Shown here in pieces: positions 1 through 8,415 of a DNA stretch of 64,000 nucleotides; the stretch's first letter is position 1; each line of letters opens with the position of its first letter. Where the stretch lies: contig CAKPHC010000001.1 in NCBI GenBank assembly GCA_934155645.1, forward strand, positions 248,001-312,000, given 5' to 3'. The notes below the pieces were generated by a model. That model was not told where the DNA came from, made no database searches, and worked only from the letters and a program-made list of their open reading frames with translations. This stretch comes from an uncultured Bacilli bacterium. GTDB lineage: Bacteria; Bacillota_I; Bacilli_A; RF39; UBA660. The position numbers and the translations under genes are program-made.

Positions 1-2417
1 TATTGTGAAGAAAGTTTAGTATCAACTACATCATTATTTAACTGTGCATCATATAAATTAGTTAAATTTATTCTAGAATCAAGTTCAAATAAATTAGAGA
101 CCTTAGTATCAAATCTTGAAAAAAGATTTTGTAACTTTATTAGTTGCTTTTGTTCTCCATTTAAAACATCCATTAAATTTTCTCTTAACTTATCTTTATT
201 ATTAGTAGCATTAACACCCTCAATTAACATTGAACAATTTATTAATTCATCAGTTAATGCAACCATACCAGAATTATCAATACTATTTTTCTTTAAAGTT
301 TTTAGAGTTTCAGTACCACCTATATCAGTTAAAGATACATTAGCATTGCAAAAGACTAGTTGATTAAATATCTCTTTTAAAACATAAATACTTGTTTCAT
401 CACTCTGTACTGTATCTTTATATTTTTGATATAACTGTGCCCTATAATCGTTTATTTGACTTAATTTAGTAACACTAGATTTAGTATCTGATTTAAGATT
501 AAGCAAGAAATGTAAGTTAGACTGTTCATCATCATTTAATCGGGCCTTACAACTTGCCAAATCATCCAACAAAGTTTGATTGCTGTTATAATTATCTAGA
601 ACTTGCAAGAAATGTAAAATTCTTAAAGTAGGATTTTCTTTTTCTTTATCTTCAAGGTAATAATTATTAAATAAATATCTCGTTGATTTTATAAAATTTT
701 CTTCTTTATTATTAGTTATTATTGTATTTAATTCTTTTAACCAATCCTTATAAGTATTAGTACCACAACCATACTGAACAAATGATGAAAAATCAATACC
801 CACACTTTCTACTATAGATTTGATTTTATCATAGCTCTTTAAAACCATTTCTGCGTCATTGTATCTAATTAATTCTACACAATTGATTATGTTACTAATT
901 TTAACTCCACGGTTACCTAATATAATTATCTTCATTGCTGAAGGCACTTCTGATGAATTTAAATACTTGATGGCATCCGAATTATCAAGAACTTTTAAAC
1001 GCTCAGATACCATTTTTGAATTTGATGAAATTATTCTCCCTTTAATATTTACAAATTCAATATCTTTTAAAAGTATTAAATCATTAAGACTCATCTTGTT
1101 TAATGCAAGAGCAATATCATCTTTTTTAACCGATAAAATAAGTTCCATTATTTCTGGATAAAATTGAGTTTGAGATAAAGCGTTCAACACATTGTCTTGA
1201 TTAAGTTTTAATTTAATATATTCAGTTCTAAGTAACGGAAGCATAGAACCATATATAATTGCTTCTATCGCTTCTTTTTCATCTGTATTATTTATACTTT
1301 CAACAATCAAGTCTCTTTTTCTTTCCAATATTAATTTTTGAATATAATCAGGTACAAATGAAGAATCAGATAAAGCAAAAGATTTAATATCAGAAAAATC
1401 AAGTTTATCAATTGCTCTAAGTACTTTTCTAGTTCGATATTTGTATAAATAATTTTTTAACTCCACGGGAACATTTTCATTTTTTAGCCATATCATAACT
1501 TCTGAAGTATACATAGATTTAGTAGCGATTTTAACACGCAAAGGACATAATTCTAATACCTTTTGTGCAAGTTTTGCATTATTACATCTTCTAAATATAT
1601 CAATTAACGAATCTAAATCCAATTTCTTTATTGCTTTTTTTATATTAGAAAATCTCATTTCCCAAATTTTTTCTGCAATCTCATCTGGTGTACTATAGCG
1701 ATTTAAAGTATCAATTAATTTTCTATTTTTTAAGTGATGTATATAATCTTCTATTTCCTTAGATTTAATCTCATAAATTCTATCTCTCCAGGCCTTAGAT
1801 ATTAAATAAGAATCAATAACAGAAAACAAATTATTCATATTAACTTTTTCTATTACTACTCGTTCTTTAATATCTTCACTAATTAATCGGTTATTAATAC
1901 AACACTTAATAATATAATCATTATCAAATTTAGTTTGTAAAACATAGTCAACTACTTTAGCATCAGCACCTTTAGCTAAAAGAGTCAATACATTTTCATC
2001 ACTATAAGTCAAATCAATGATAAGTTTCTTTATATAAAATAAGACTGATTTGTCACGAACTGCTCCAATTAATTTATTACCGAATAATTTCATTATGATA
2101 ACAGCTTTTAAAGATTTAGGAAAATATTCACCATATAAAAGTCTTTCACATTTTACAGCTCTTCCTTTAAATTCATCAATAATAATGTCAAACATAACTG
2201 ATTTTTTATCGGCTAATTCATCTATTCTTGATGATACATACCATTTCAATGATTTTGGTGTTTTTTTATCAAATAAAAAATCAAGAAGTTCCTTAGCATT
2301 TAAATTTTTAACAGCTTTAGTTACTATTTTTTTATGATTTGCAATTATTTTTTCTTTTTCATCTGTAGAAATATTATTTGATTTTAAAAACGATAATATA
2401 TTCTTACTAGTAATCAT
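1..2417 (-). CDS. Large predicted helical protein of unknown function, C-terminus outside window
   Basis: I read an uninterrupted frame of 805 codons from ATG at 2417 down to the left edge, with no stop, so the gene continues outside the window. The start follows a GGGGGAAT ribosome site and its own promoter. The protein is Lys/Ile/Leu/Asp/Asn-rich and soluble-looking, with no signal peptide or membrane segment. A loose motif, Pro-x-x-[LIM]-x-x-x-[IL], recurs near residues 54, 100, 244, 317, 356 and about 500, each followed by a helical stretch, which suggests an alpha-solenoid (HEAT-like) array. I recognise no catalytic motif in the visible part; a catalytic domain could lie beyond the edge. 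The small plus-strand frames inside it are shadows. Existence as a gene is well supported; function is unknown. Confidence 0.8.
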   Translation of the reverse strand, partial: MITSKNILSFLKSNNISTDEKEKIIANHKKIVTKAVKNLNAKELLDFLFDKKTPKSLKWYVSSRIDELADKKSVMFDIIIDEFKGRAVKCERLLYGEYFPKSLKAVIIMKLFGNKLIGAVRDKSVLFYIKKLIIDLTYSDENVLTLLAKGADAKVVDYVLQTKFDNDYIIKCCINNRLISEDIKERVVIEKVNMNNLFSVIDSYLISKAWRDRIYEIKSKEIEDYIHHLKNRKLIDTLNRYSTPDEIAEKIWEMRFSNIKKAIKKLDLDSLIDIFRRCNNAKLAQKVLELCPLRVKIATKSMYTSEVMIWLKNENVPVELKNYLYKYRTRKVLRAIDKLDFSDIKSFALSDSSFVPDYIQKLILERKRDLIVESINNTDEKEAIEAIIYGSMLPLLRTEYIKLKLNQDNVLNALSQTQFYPEIMELILSVKKDDIALALNKMSLNDLILLKDIEFVNIKGRIISSNSKMVSERLKVLDNSDAIKYLNSSEVPSAMKIIILGNRGVKISNIINCVELIRYNDAEMVLKSYDKIKSIVESVGIDFSSFVQYGCGTNTYKDWLKELNTIITNNKEENFIKSTRYLFNNYYLEDKEKENPTLRILHFLQVLDNYNSNQTLLDDLASCKARLNDDEQSNLHFLLNLKSDTKSSVTKLSQINDYRAQLYQKYKDTVQSDETSIYVLKEIFNQLVFCNANVSLTDIGGTETLKTLKKNSIDNSGMVALTDELINCSMLIEGVNATNNKDKLRENLMDVLNGEQKQLIKLQNLFSRFDTKVSNLFELDSRINLTNLYDAQLNNDVVDTKLSSQ

Positions 2418-2442
2418 AGCTATTCCCCCAAAACTGTTTGCT

Positions 2443-2471
2443 ATTATACATCAAAATGCTTAAATAGTCAA
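2443..2471 (-). promoter_or_regulatory. Sigma-A promoter of the large left-edge gene
   Basis: Minus-strand TTGACT (2466-2471), a 17-bp spacer and TATAAT (2443-2448) lie about 26 bp before the ATG at 2417. The promoter sits immediately downstream of the metK stop codon, so the large gene can be expressed independently of the riboswitch-controlled gene. Confidence 0.75.
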
Positions 2472-2479
2472 TTATTCAA

Positions 2480-3262
2480 CTAATACAATCCCCACTCAGC
2501 AAACTTTTCAAAGCCACCTATTTCTTCGATGTATTTCCTTACTTCCTCTACTATTTCACTATATGGCTTACCATCAACTACTTCATCGCCTATAGCACAA
2601 CTTAAACATACTGTTTTATTTAATTCTTGAGCTTTTTTAAAGGCATAAATATTTAATGAAACATCTGCTTTTGATAAATCTTTGCCATGAAGGCCTCCTC
2701 CTGTTATGCTATCAGCCATATCACTACCCAACTTCCTGTTAGTAGCACCAGTATCAACATTTGTACCCCCAGTCCAGTCACCTAAGGGATTAATTATTGC
2801 ATCAGGGTACATTTCTTTTAATTCTTCACCAGGAGCATTACTTTGACATATAATTAATTTTTGGTTATCCAATATGTACTTGCCATCAAATGGATACTTT
2901 TCATAAATATTTCTTGCAATTTTTGATAGTTCTTTTTGCTCTTTAGTTAGTGGAACACCTTTAAATATACCATTATCCCCACATCTAACTTTGTTTTCTT
3001 GATTTTTAGCCAAATGCACATCTTGTTTAACAGATACAAAGTCTAAATCAACATCACCGGCTAATCTTTTAACTATACGCTTTACTTCTTCATTAGTAAG
3101 TTGTTCTGATGTTTCTGCTATAACATGACACTTTCCGTGACCAATCAACACTTCTACTGCTATTTTACAGTTAATATTTTTAGAATAAGCAAGGTCAACT
3201 ATTGCACCTGCTATTCTATCCGCCACCTTATCAGGATGACCTGGATTTACTTTCTCAATCAT
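2480..3262 (-). CDS. metK: Short-form S-adenosylmethionine synthetase (methionine adenosyltransferase)
   Basis: Forms S-adenosylmethionine from methionine and ATP in the cytoplasm. The N-terminus carries EKVNPGHPDKVADRI, matching the GHPDK signature of MetK at residues 8-12. A central RCGDNGIFKGVPL resembles the GAGDQG segment, and TGGGLHGKDLSKADVS near residue 190 matches the GGGAFSGKD signature. At 260 residues it is far shorter than the usual 380-400, although both ends of the family pattern are present, so it looks like a compact or divergent member and not a broken gene. AAAAGGAGGCG precedes the ATG. The SAM-I riboswitch upstream independently supports a role in SAM supply. Activity of the short form is inferred. 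Confidence 0.8.
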   Translation of the reverse strand: MIEKVNPGHPDKVADRIAGAIVDLAYSKNINCKIAVEVLIGHGKCHVIAETSEQLTNEEVKRIVKRLAGDVDLDFVSVKQDVHLAKNQENKVRCGDNGIFKGVPLTKEQKELSKIARNIYEKYPFDGKYILDNQKLIICQSNAPGEELKEMYPDAIINPLGDWTGGTNVDTGATNRKLGSDMADSITGGGLHGKDLSKADVSLNIYAFKKAQELNKTVCLSCAIGDEVVDGKPYSEIVEEVRKYIEEIGGFEKFAEWGLY

Positions 3263-3286
3263 ATTTTCGCCTCCTTTTCATCTCAT

Positions 3287-3329
3287 AAAAAAACACCCAA
3301 GATAACTTCTTGAGTGGAAAGTTATCTTA
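3287..3329 (-). terminator. Riboswitch expression-platform terminator
   Basis: Minus-strand AAGATAACTT pairs with AAGTTATCTT around a 10-nt loop. A T-run at 3287-3293 follows within 5 nt. The 5' arm overlaps the last bases of riboswitch P1, and the hairpin ends about 25 bp before the metK start codon. Confidence 0.8.
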
Positions 3330-3405
3330 TCGTTCTAGCTTTACCACCTAATTTAATAGGTTGGTGTGACATCGTAGGGCTAGTCCCTCAATCACTCTTT
3401 ATAAG
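3326..3405 (-). promoter_or_regulatory. SAM-I (S-box) riboswitch aptamer
   Basis: Read on the minus strand, the leader of metK begins CTTATAAAGAG and closes with GATAAG (P1). Between them lie GAGGGACTAGCCC, the hallmark S-box segment, and the CACCAACCT...AGGTGGTAAAGC arm corresponding to P3. It is followed directly by an intrinsic terminator and then by the SAM synthetase gene, the classic target. By family knowledge, SAM binding stabilises P1 and favours termination, so the gene is off when SAM is abundant. Confidence 0.87.
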
Positions 3406-3416
3406 ATGTTAAACTA

Positions 3417-3445
3417 ATTATACTACTTAAAAATTTAATATACAA
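3417..3445 (-). promoter_or_regulatory. Promoter of the metK riboswitch transcript
   Basis: Minus-strand TTGTAT (3440-3445), a 17-bp spacer and TATAAT (3417-3422). Transcription would start near 3410, just before the S-box aptamer. Confidence 0.65.
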
Positions 3446-3452
3446 TCCCTGT

Positions 3453-4208
3453 TTATAAAAAACTATTTATTTGTCTAACAAGTTTTGGTTGATGAATTTT
3501 AGTATTCAGTGCTGGATATCCTTCATTTAAAGTTGTTATATTTTTTCCAACATATTGACTTAAAGAAAATCTAAACGCTTTTAAGAAAGATAATAAGTCA
3601 CAATAATTATTATTATACATTTCTAACAAAACTTTATCAGAGCTAACATATTCATCAAAATAATTATCAATCAAAAACAATTTTATGAAGTTGTTGAATT
3701 GATGAAAATTTTGGCTATATATATCTTCTTTTGAAGAATCTGGAAAACAGCAATCATCATGGTCTATTATACTTATTTTTTTATTGTCATAAATTGTGTT
3801 ATAACCAGCATCAAAACTTCTAACTCCGCTATAACTTACTTTTTCAATATCAACTAAAGCCATAGCAACAGCATTTATAAAATTATCAAGATTAATATTT
3901 AATGGATTTGTTTTATAAAGTAACCTACCAGGAACATAATCTGTTATATAGCCCGCTATTCGTTCTTCATACATTATCAAATCATCCGCAAAAATATATG
4001 TACCGTTCTTTAAAGTCTTTAGTTTTTCAAATACATCCTTATCTATTACAGGTACATATGATGAATGTAAATCTTTTTTAAATGTGTGAAATACTTTAAC
4101 TACCTTGTCAATATCATAATCGTAATAGACGCTTCCTAAAACCCCACTACCTATATATCTAAGACTTCTTATATACTTAAAAAAATCTTTTGTATCCGTT
4201 ATAACCAT
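3453..4208 (-). CDS. Protein-kinase-fold protein of unknown substrate
   Basis: The 251-residue protein shows a kinase-like layout. A glycine loop GSGVLGSVY lies at residues 20-28 and a candidate ATP lysine in VVKVF (Lys38). A catalytic-loop-like FDAGYNT (Asp133, Asn137) and a metal-binding-like IIDHDD (Asp149 or Asp151) follow. This resembles small bacterial aminoglycoside/choline-kinase-like or degenerate Ser/Thr kinase folds. The rest, a helical C-terminus, matches nothing I recognise. It is a lone gene convergent on the metK leader, with a GGAGTGG site before ATG at 4208. Fold assignment is fair; substrate is unknown. Confidence 0.55.
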   Translation of the reverse strand: MVITDTKDFFKYIRSLRYIGSGVLGSVYYDYDIDKVVKVFHTFKKDLHSSYVPVIDKDVFEKLKTLKNGTYIFADDLIMYEERIAGYITDYVPGRLLYKTNPLNINLDNFINAVAMALVDIEKVSYSGVRSFDAGYNTIYDNKKISIIDHDDCCFPDSSKEDIYSQNFHQFNNFIKLFLIDNYFDEYVSSDKVLLEMYNNNYCDLLSFLKAFRFSLSQYVGKNITTLNEGYPALNTKIHQPKLVRQINSFL

Positions 4209-4286
4209 ACTACCACTCCGTTAACGATATATCTTATACTTCATATGTGAAAAAAAGTCAATTTAAAACAAACAAGAATAGTTATA

Positions 4287-4315
4287 TTGATTTATCTAAA
4301 TACAAATACTATAAT
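4287..4315 (+). promoter_or_regulatory. Sigma-A promoter of the InlB-repeat surface protein gene
   Basis: TTGATT (4287-4292), a 17-bp spacer and TATAAT (4310-4315) lie 35 bp before the ATG at 4351. Confidence 0.65.
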
Positions 4316-4350
4316 ATAGAATATAGAAAATAATAAAGGTAGTGGAAACT

Positions 4351-5574
4351 ATGAAAGATTTTTTCAATAAATTTTTTAAAAATAAAATACTAATGATTTC
4401 TATTGTAACCGTTTTAATAATTATATTATTTGTTGAGATAATAGTAGGTATAATTCAGCTAAGAGAAAAAAGAAAAAATAATGAAATCATAAACAATTAT
4501 GTGGTATACATCAACATAAATCCATTAATCAAAGTAGAATACAAAGAAACATGTATCAATGAGGAATGTAGTGAACCAATAGTTACCAAGTATGATTTGG
4601 TCAATAAAGATGCTAAAAGCATATATAAAGATATCAATTTGTTAAAAAATGGAAATAGATTGAACAATGTCATATTTTTAGTTTGTGAAATAGCAAATGA
4701 AAAGAATATAACTTTTGATGAAATTGATTTATACACTAACTGGAAAGACTTAAAAGATTATCTAAAAAACAATCCAAGCTCAGAAAAAGAATATTCGTTT
4801 AACATAAATGTGGAAAACTTAAAAAAATTAAATGAAATTGCAAACGAGATTAGCAATGATGTTAAAACATATAAAGTAACATTTGATAGTGATGGTGGTA
4901 CAGAAGTTGAAACTCAAAAAATAAAAAAAGGAGAATATGCAAAACAACCAACGGAACCAATAAAAGATGGATATAAGTTTATTGAATGGCAATTAGAGGA
5001 TAGTAGTTTTGATTTTAACACCCCAATAAAAAAGGATATAACATTAAAAGCAAAATGGGAAAAACTTGAGGGAAACGTTATTAATTTAAATGATAATATT
5101 CAATATTACGAGTCGCACGATTCTGGAAAATATGTTTACCCCAATCCAACATGTTTAAATAAAACAATAAACGATTTAAAAAAAGAGCATAAAAACTATG
5201 ATAAAAACTTAAATAGTGATTATTTAGAAGAAGAATTAGAAATTATAAACAATTCAGTTATTAGCCTTAATCAATATGGTAATGCACATTTATTAACATA
5301 TTTTCCAGATTGTTTGATAGTTATTCCAAATACAACACTAAATTTATTAAAATCTCTAAAAGGAATAATAATAGAGAAAAAAACAGATACTACAATACAA
5401 TTTAAATATATAAATTTTGCAAATCAGGAATACAATAAGTATTTAAGTGATAAACAATTTTATAAATATGGCTTACTTATAGACGGTGGATACAGCAATA
5501 ACGAAATAACTGAAACAACTTTATTAACTGAAACAGTATGTCAAAAATATAATTTAATTTGTGATAGATGGTAA
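4351..5574 (+). CDS. Membrane-anchored surface protein with an InlB B-type repeat
   Basis: About 407 residues. A short basic N-terminus is followed by one strong membrane helix (about residues 12-33), so the bulk is probably extracellular. Residues about 180-240 match the InlB B-repeat (Listeria-Bacteroides repeat) pattern: YKVTFDSDGGTEVETQ, then GYKFIEWQ and ITLKAKWEK. The flanking domains are not recognised; cysteines near residues 65-70 and in the C-terminal half could form disulfides. ATG at 4351 is preferred over GTG at 4342 because AAAGG at 4335 is correctly spaced only for the ATG. By analogy with the family it is a surface or adhesion-type protein; the ligand is unknown. Confidence 0.65.
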   Translation: MKDFFNKFFKNKILMISIVTVLIIILFVEIIVGIIQLREKRKNNEIINNYVVYININPLIKVEYKETCINEECSEPIVTKYDLVNKDAKSIYKDINLLKNGNRLNNVIFLVCEIANEKNITFDEIDLYTNWKDLKDYLKNNPSSEKEYSFNINVENLKKLNEIANEISNDVKTYKVTFDSDGGTEVETQKIKKGEYAKQPTEPIKDGYKFIEWQLEDSSFDFNTPIKKDITLKAKWEKLEGNVINLNDNIQYYESHDSGKYVYPNPTCLNKTINDLKKEHKNYDKNLNSDYLEEELEIINNSVISLNQYGNAHLLTYFPDCLIVIPNTTLNLLKSLKGIIIEKKTDTTIQFKYINFANQEYNKYLSDKQFYKYGLLIDGGYSNNEITETTLLTETVCQKYNLICDRW

Positions 5575-5579
5575 TAATA

Positions 5580-5605
5580 AAACACTAGTTCAAAATCTAG
5601 TGTTT
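5580..5605. terminator. Bidirectional terminator between convergent genes
   Basis: AAACACTAG (5580-5588) pairs with CTAGTGTTT (5597-5605) around an 8-nt loop, with T-rich sequence on both strands. It lies between the stop codons of the surface protein gene and the zinc-ribbon protein gene. Confidence 0.75.
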
Positions 5606-5621
5606 ATTTATTATTTTTTGA

Positions 5622-6218
5622 TTATTCTATATCTTCAATAGTCATACAATTAATAAATCCCTTACTGTCGTAATCAAAAGATAAATCATAATCTTTTCTA
5701 CTATCTATACTATTACGAATATCTTTTATTTCTTTTTCATTAGTTGTAGACTTGTCTTTGTATTTAACTGTAATTATATGAGAACGATTGGTTTTATTAT
5801 TTGTTACAATATCATCTAATACACCGGTCAAGAAAAATCCCGATGTTTTTCCAGCATGAACTTCATAACTGGAATTAAAACTAGTTACATCAAAACTACT
5901 AGTACCAGTTTCAAATTGAATTATATTGTAAATTATAAATCCAAATACAGCTACAATTATTATAGATACTATTACAAATATAACCTTAGAGATTTTAGCA
6001 GTTGGACTATTTTTCATAAACTCATTCATTTTTGCAAAAGCTCTTTCAGCATGTTCCTCTTGAGCTTTATAAACACCTTTAGTGTATTTATAACCTTTTG
6101 TGTATGCATCATCTACTGAAAAAGTAGTATTACAAAAATCACATTTAACCTGAGTTACTCCTTCTTCAACCTTTAAATTAGCTCCACAATTCTTACATTT
6201 TAATTCAACTAATTTCAT
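5622..6218 (-). CDS. Zinc-ribbon membrane protein of unknown function
   Basis: The 198-residue protein begins with a two-CxxC zinc ribbon (CKNCG near residue 9, CDFCN near residue 29). A short linker follows, then one membrane helix (about residues 78-102, KVIFVIVSIIIVAVFGFIIY), then a beta-rich tail of about 90 residues. The order suggests a cytoplasmic zinc ribbon and an outside or periplasm-facing C-domain. A GGTGAG ribosome site precedes the ATG. I do not recognise the tail, and nothing nearby assigns a role. Confidence 0.6.
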   Translation of the reverse strand: MKLVELKCKNCGANLKVEEGVTQVKCDFCNTTFSVDDAYTKGYKYTKGVYKAQEEHAERAFAKMNEFMKNSPTAKISKVIFVIVSIIIVAVFGFIIYNIIQFETGTSSFDVTSFNSSYEVHAGKTSGFFLTGVLDDIVTNNKTNRSHIITVKYKDKSTTNEKEIKDIRNSIDSRKDYDLSFDYDSKGFINCMTIEDIE

Positions 6219-6296
6219 ACAAACTCACCTTTCAAAGTATATTCAATCTAACTAAATATTAACACAAATTGCTATAACTATCAATCTAATCTTTAT

Positions 6297-6410
6297 CTAA
6301 TAATTAATTCTTGAACCTTTAAATATTTTTTTGAATATATCAGTTATCATATCATCTTTTGCAACTATATGAACACCAGATAAATCAAATGCTACTATTC
6401 CGATGTTCAC
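6297..6410 (-). other. Possible very small ORF or gene remnant
   Basis: A 37-codon frame with GTG at 6410 encodes a peptide containing IGIVAFDLSGVHIVAKDD and ending in FKGSRINY. The frame continues a few codons upstream without a clear start or ribosome site, so it looks more like the tail of a lost gene than a functional one. It lies after the NUDIX gene terminator. Nothing else is visible in the 6219-6466 gap. Confidence 0.2.
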
Positions 6411-6425
6411 TAATAGATGTTGAAC

Positions 6426-6461
6426 AAAAAAAGCTAATAAGTAAAATTATGTACCTATTAG
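6426..6461 (-). terminator. Terminator after the NUDIX gene
   Basis: Minus-strand CTAATAGGT pairs with ACTTATTAG and is followed by CTTTTTTT, starting a few bases after the NUDIX stop codon. Confidence 0.65.
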
Positions 6462-6466
6462 ACTTT

Positions 6467-6913
6467 TTAATTAAGTTTATATCCCAACTTTTCTAATTCC
6501 ATTATAGCAATAGCAGATAATTCTTTTTTAAATAATTTATTGATATCAAAAAACTCTGCACCAAGCGAATCATCATTTACTTCATCTACTTTTACTTCCT
6601 TTTTAATTTCATTATTGTAATCTGAAACTTTAAAGAAAATACCAGTATGGTGGACCTTCACTAAAAAATCTTCTTTAAATTGCCATTCAAAAGCAACGGA
6701 ATCGGCATCAAATAATTGACAATCAACTACTTCTATGCCAACTTCTTCCATTAACTCTCTTTTCAAAGCATCTTCTGGTCTTTCACAGAACTCTATTGTC
6801 CCACCCGGTAAATCCAGTTTTCCATTATATGGTCCACCAAATTTTTTAATAAGTAAAATTTTACCGTTTTTAATAATCAATCCATAAGCACCTAAATGTT
6901 TAAATTCCTTCAT
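6467..6913 (-). CDS. NUDIX hydrolase
   Basis: 148 residues with a complete Nudix box near residue 38: GGTIEFCERPEDALKREL followed by MEEVGIE, fitting Gx5Ex7REUxEExGU, so the metal-binding Glu residues are intact. Family members hydrolyse nucleoside diphosphates linked to another group (oxidised nucleotides, ADP-sugars and similar). The substrate cannot be read from sequence. AAAGGGAG stands 12 bp before ATG at 6913. It is a monocistronic unit with its own terminator. Confidence 0.85.
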   Translation of the reverse strand: MKEFKHLGAYGLIIKNGKILLIKKFGGPYNGKLDLPGGTIEFCERPEDALKRELMEEVGIEVVDCQLFDADSVAFEWQFKEDFLVKVHHTGIFFKVSDYNNEIKKEVKVDEVNDDSLGAEFFDINKLFKKELSAIAIMELEKLGYKLN

Positions 6914-6919
6914 TTTCTT

Positions 6920-7253
6920 TTTTCACACTCCCTTTCTAATTCTAAAGCTTTCGTTTTTATTATAATATTTTCAAAGCAAAAACCAAACATCTTATATATA
7001 CATAGTTATATACTATATATAATTTCCCATAAAAAGACATTAATTAAAAATAATATCTTGTTAATTGTGTTATTAAATAATCTTTCAATTATATTTAAAA
7101 AACAACTAAGTATAATACTAAATAAGATTATATATATTATATTAATATTAAAAATAGAATTATTAATAAGCATCTTAAAAATTACTTCTAAAAAAAGTAA
7201 TATAAATGTATTAATTAACCTAAATAAAATTTCCTTAACTTAAACTTCTTCAT
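6920..7253 (-). pseudogene. Decayed N-terminal fragment of a polytopic membrane protein, resembling an LTA-synthase-type sulfatase
   Basis: The 440-bp stretch between the NUDIX and acyltransferase genes reads as a broken gene on the minus strand. ATG at 7253 starts MKKFKLRK; a one-base shift within the first ten codons moves into ILFRLINTFILLFLEVIF. That frame continues through hydrophobic segments such as IIYIILFSIILSCFLNIIE, reaching WEIIYSI and then TAA. After the stop the same frame reads LCIYKMFGFCFE. Consecutive membrane helices ending near IYxxQxxYYKxFGF are typical of LtaS-like phosphoglycerol transferase N-termini, so the TAA probably replaced a Gln codon. The sulfatase domain is absent. 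The family guess is inference; decay is visible. Confidence 0.5.
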
Positions 7254-7352
7254 AAATATATTGTATCAAAATTCTTAGTAAATGTCTTTATTAAGACTAA
7301 AAATAATGTAAAGAATAAACAAATTTAACTTATAATATTTAGGTCCTTTTAT

Positions 7353-8330
7353 TTATAATCTTTTATCTTTATTATCAAATTTATATGAACCATATAATAT
7401 TCTTAAATATTTATTATTTGTAGTAATATAGGATAATAAATATGAAATTATAGTAGCACTTATAAAAATACTTATGATTCTAATATTTCCTTTACCAAAA
7501 CCTATATTTAAACATATACATTGACATAAATATATTTCCAAAGATTTTTCTCCAAATTTAGACAATATAATTTTAATTTTTGGTAAATTAATAAATTCTA
7601 CTATTGTCCATAAAATTATGGTCGCAGAAATAGCAATAATATAATTTATAATATTAACAGAATATCCATAAGTAAAATATTTAAATAACAATATATAAAT
7701 AATTATTCCAGGTATAAACATATACTTCAAATTACTTAATAATTTATCTTTATAAGGAGAAACAAAATAACCTAAACTAAACAAAGGAAAGTAATATTTA
7801 ATTGTTGTTATTCCATATTTATCACTATTAATTTGGAATAACAATAAACTTATTAAAATAGTAATTAATAAGTTTATTCCCAAACTTTTGTTATAAAATA
7901 ATTTTCTTTGCATTAAAATAATAAGTGAACAAAAAAACACAGTATATAAAAACCATATTATATATGTAGGATAAATAAATAATGTTTTTATAAATACAAA
8001 TTTATCATCCGGGAAAAATATAAATGGTTTAATACCTACAAAACTGAAATCTCTCATAAAATAAATTATAAAACTCCATATAAATGTAGGGATTATTAAC
8101 CGATTAAATTTTTTTATTATTGTTTTATAATTAATATTCTTAGTATATTTTTCCAAAGCATAACCTGATAATATCATAAAAAAAGGCATATGGAAAGTAT
8201 AAATTATTTTAAACAAAAAATTTTCTGTATATTCCTCTACTAAACCTCTTTGAATGGCATGACCCAAAAGAACAGCTATAACAGCAATTCCTTTTAGAAC
8301 ATCTAAATTTAAATTACGCTTATTTTTCAT
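7353..8330 (-). CDS. Acyltransferase 3 family membrane protein (O-acetyltransferase)
   Basis: 325 residues, about ten membrane helices, starting RNLNLDVLKGIAVIAVLLGHAI, the family's typical first segment with its conserved histidine (GHA). THMPFFMILSGYAL-type sequence follows (FHMPFFMILSGYAL near residue 47). Such proteins move acetyl groups from acetyl-CoA to envelope sugars at the membrane, often on peptidoglycan, teichoic acid or polysaccharide. The gene carries a TATAAT box and a GGGAG site upstream. Its neighbour is the remnant of what may have been a teichoic-acid synthase, which fits an envelope role. The acceptor is unknown. Confidence 0.82.
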   Translation of the reverse strand: MKNKRNLNLDVLKGIAVIAVLLGHAIQRGLVEEYTENFLFKIIYTFHMPFFMILSGYALEKYTKNINYKTIIKKFNRLIIPTFIWSFIIYFMRDFSFVGIKPFIFFPDDKFVFIKTLFIYPTYIIWFLYTVFFCSLIILMQRKLFYNKSLGINLLITILISLLLFQINSDKYGITTIKYYFPLFSLGYFVSPYKDKLLSNLKYMFIPGIIIYILLFKYFTYGYSVNIINYIIAISATIILWTIVEFINLPKIKIILSKFGEKSLEIYLCQCICLNIGFGKGNIRIISIFISATIISYLLSYITTNNKYLRILYGSYKFDNKDKRL

Positions 8331-8415
8331 ATTTAACTCCCATATAATTTATTAATAGAAATATTATAACATTTTTCAAAAAAAATCACCAAATAAAAAA
8401 TGAATGAAATAAATA

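Noticed and set aside
859..2337. Plus-strand frames at 859-1161 and 2050-2337
   Set aside because: Both lie inside the large minus-strand gene, which is open without a stop over all of 1-2417.
6896..7243. A plus-strand hydrophobic open frame of 115 codons
   Set aside because: It is antisense to the decayed membrane-protein frame, which has far better protein character, and has no ribosome site.
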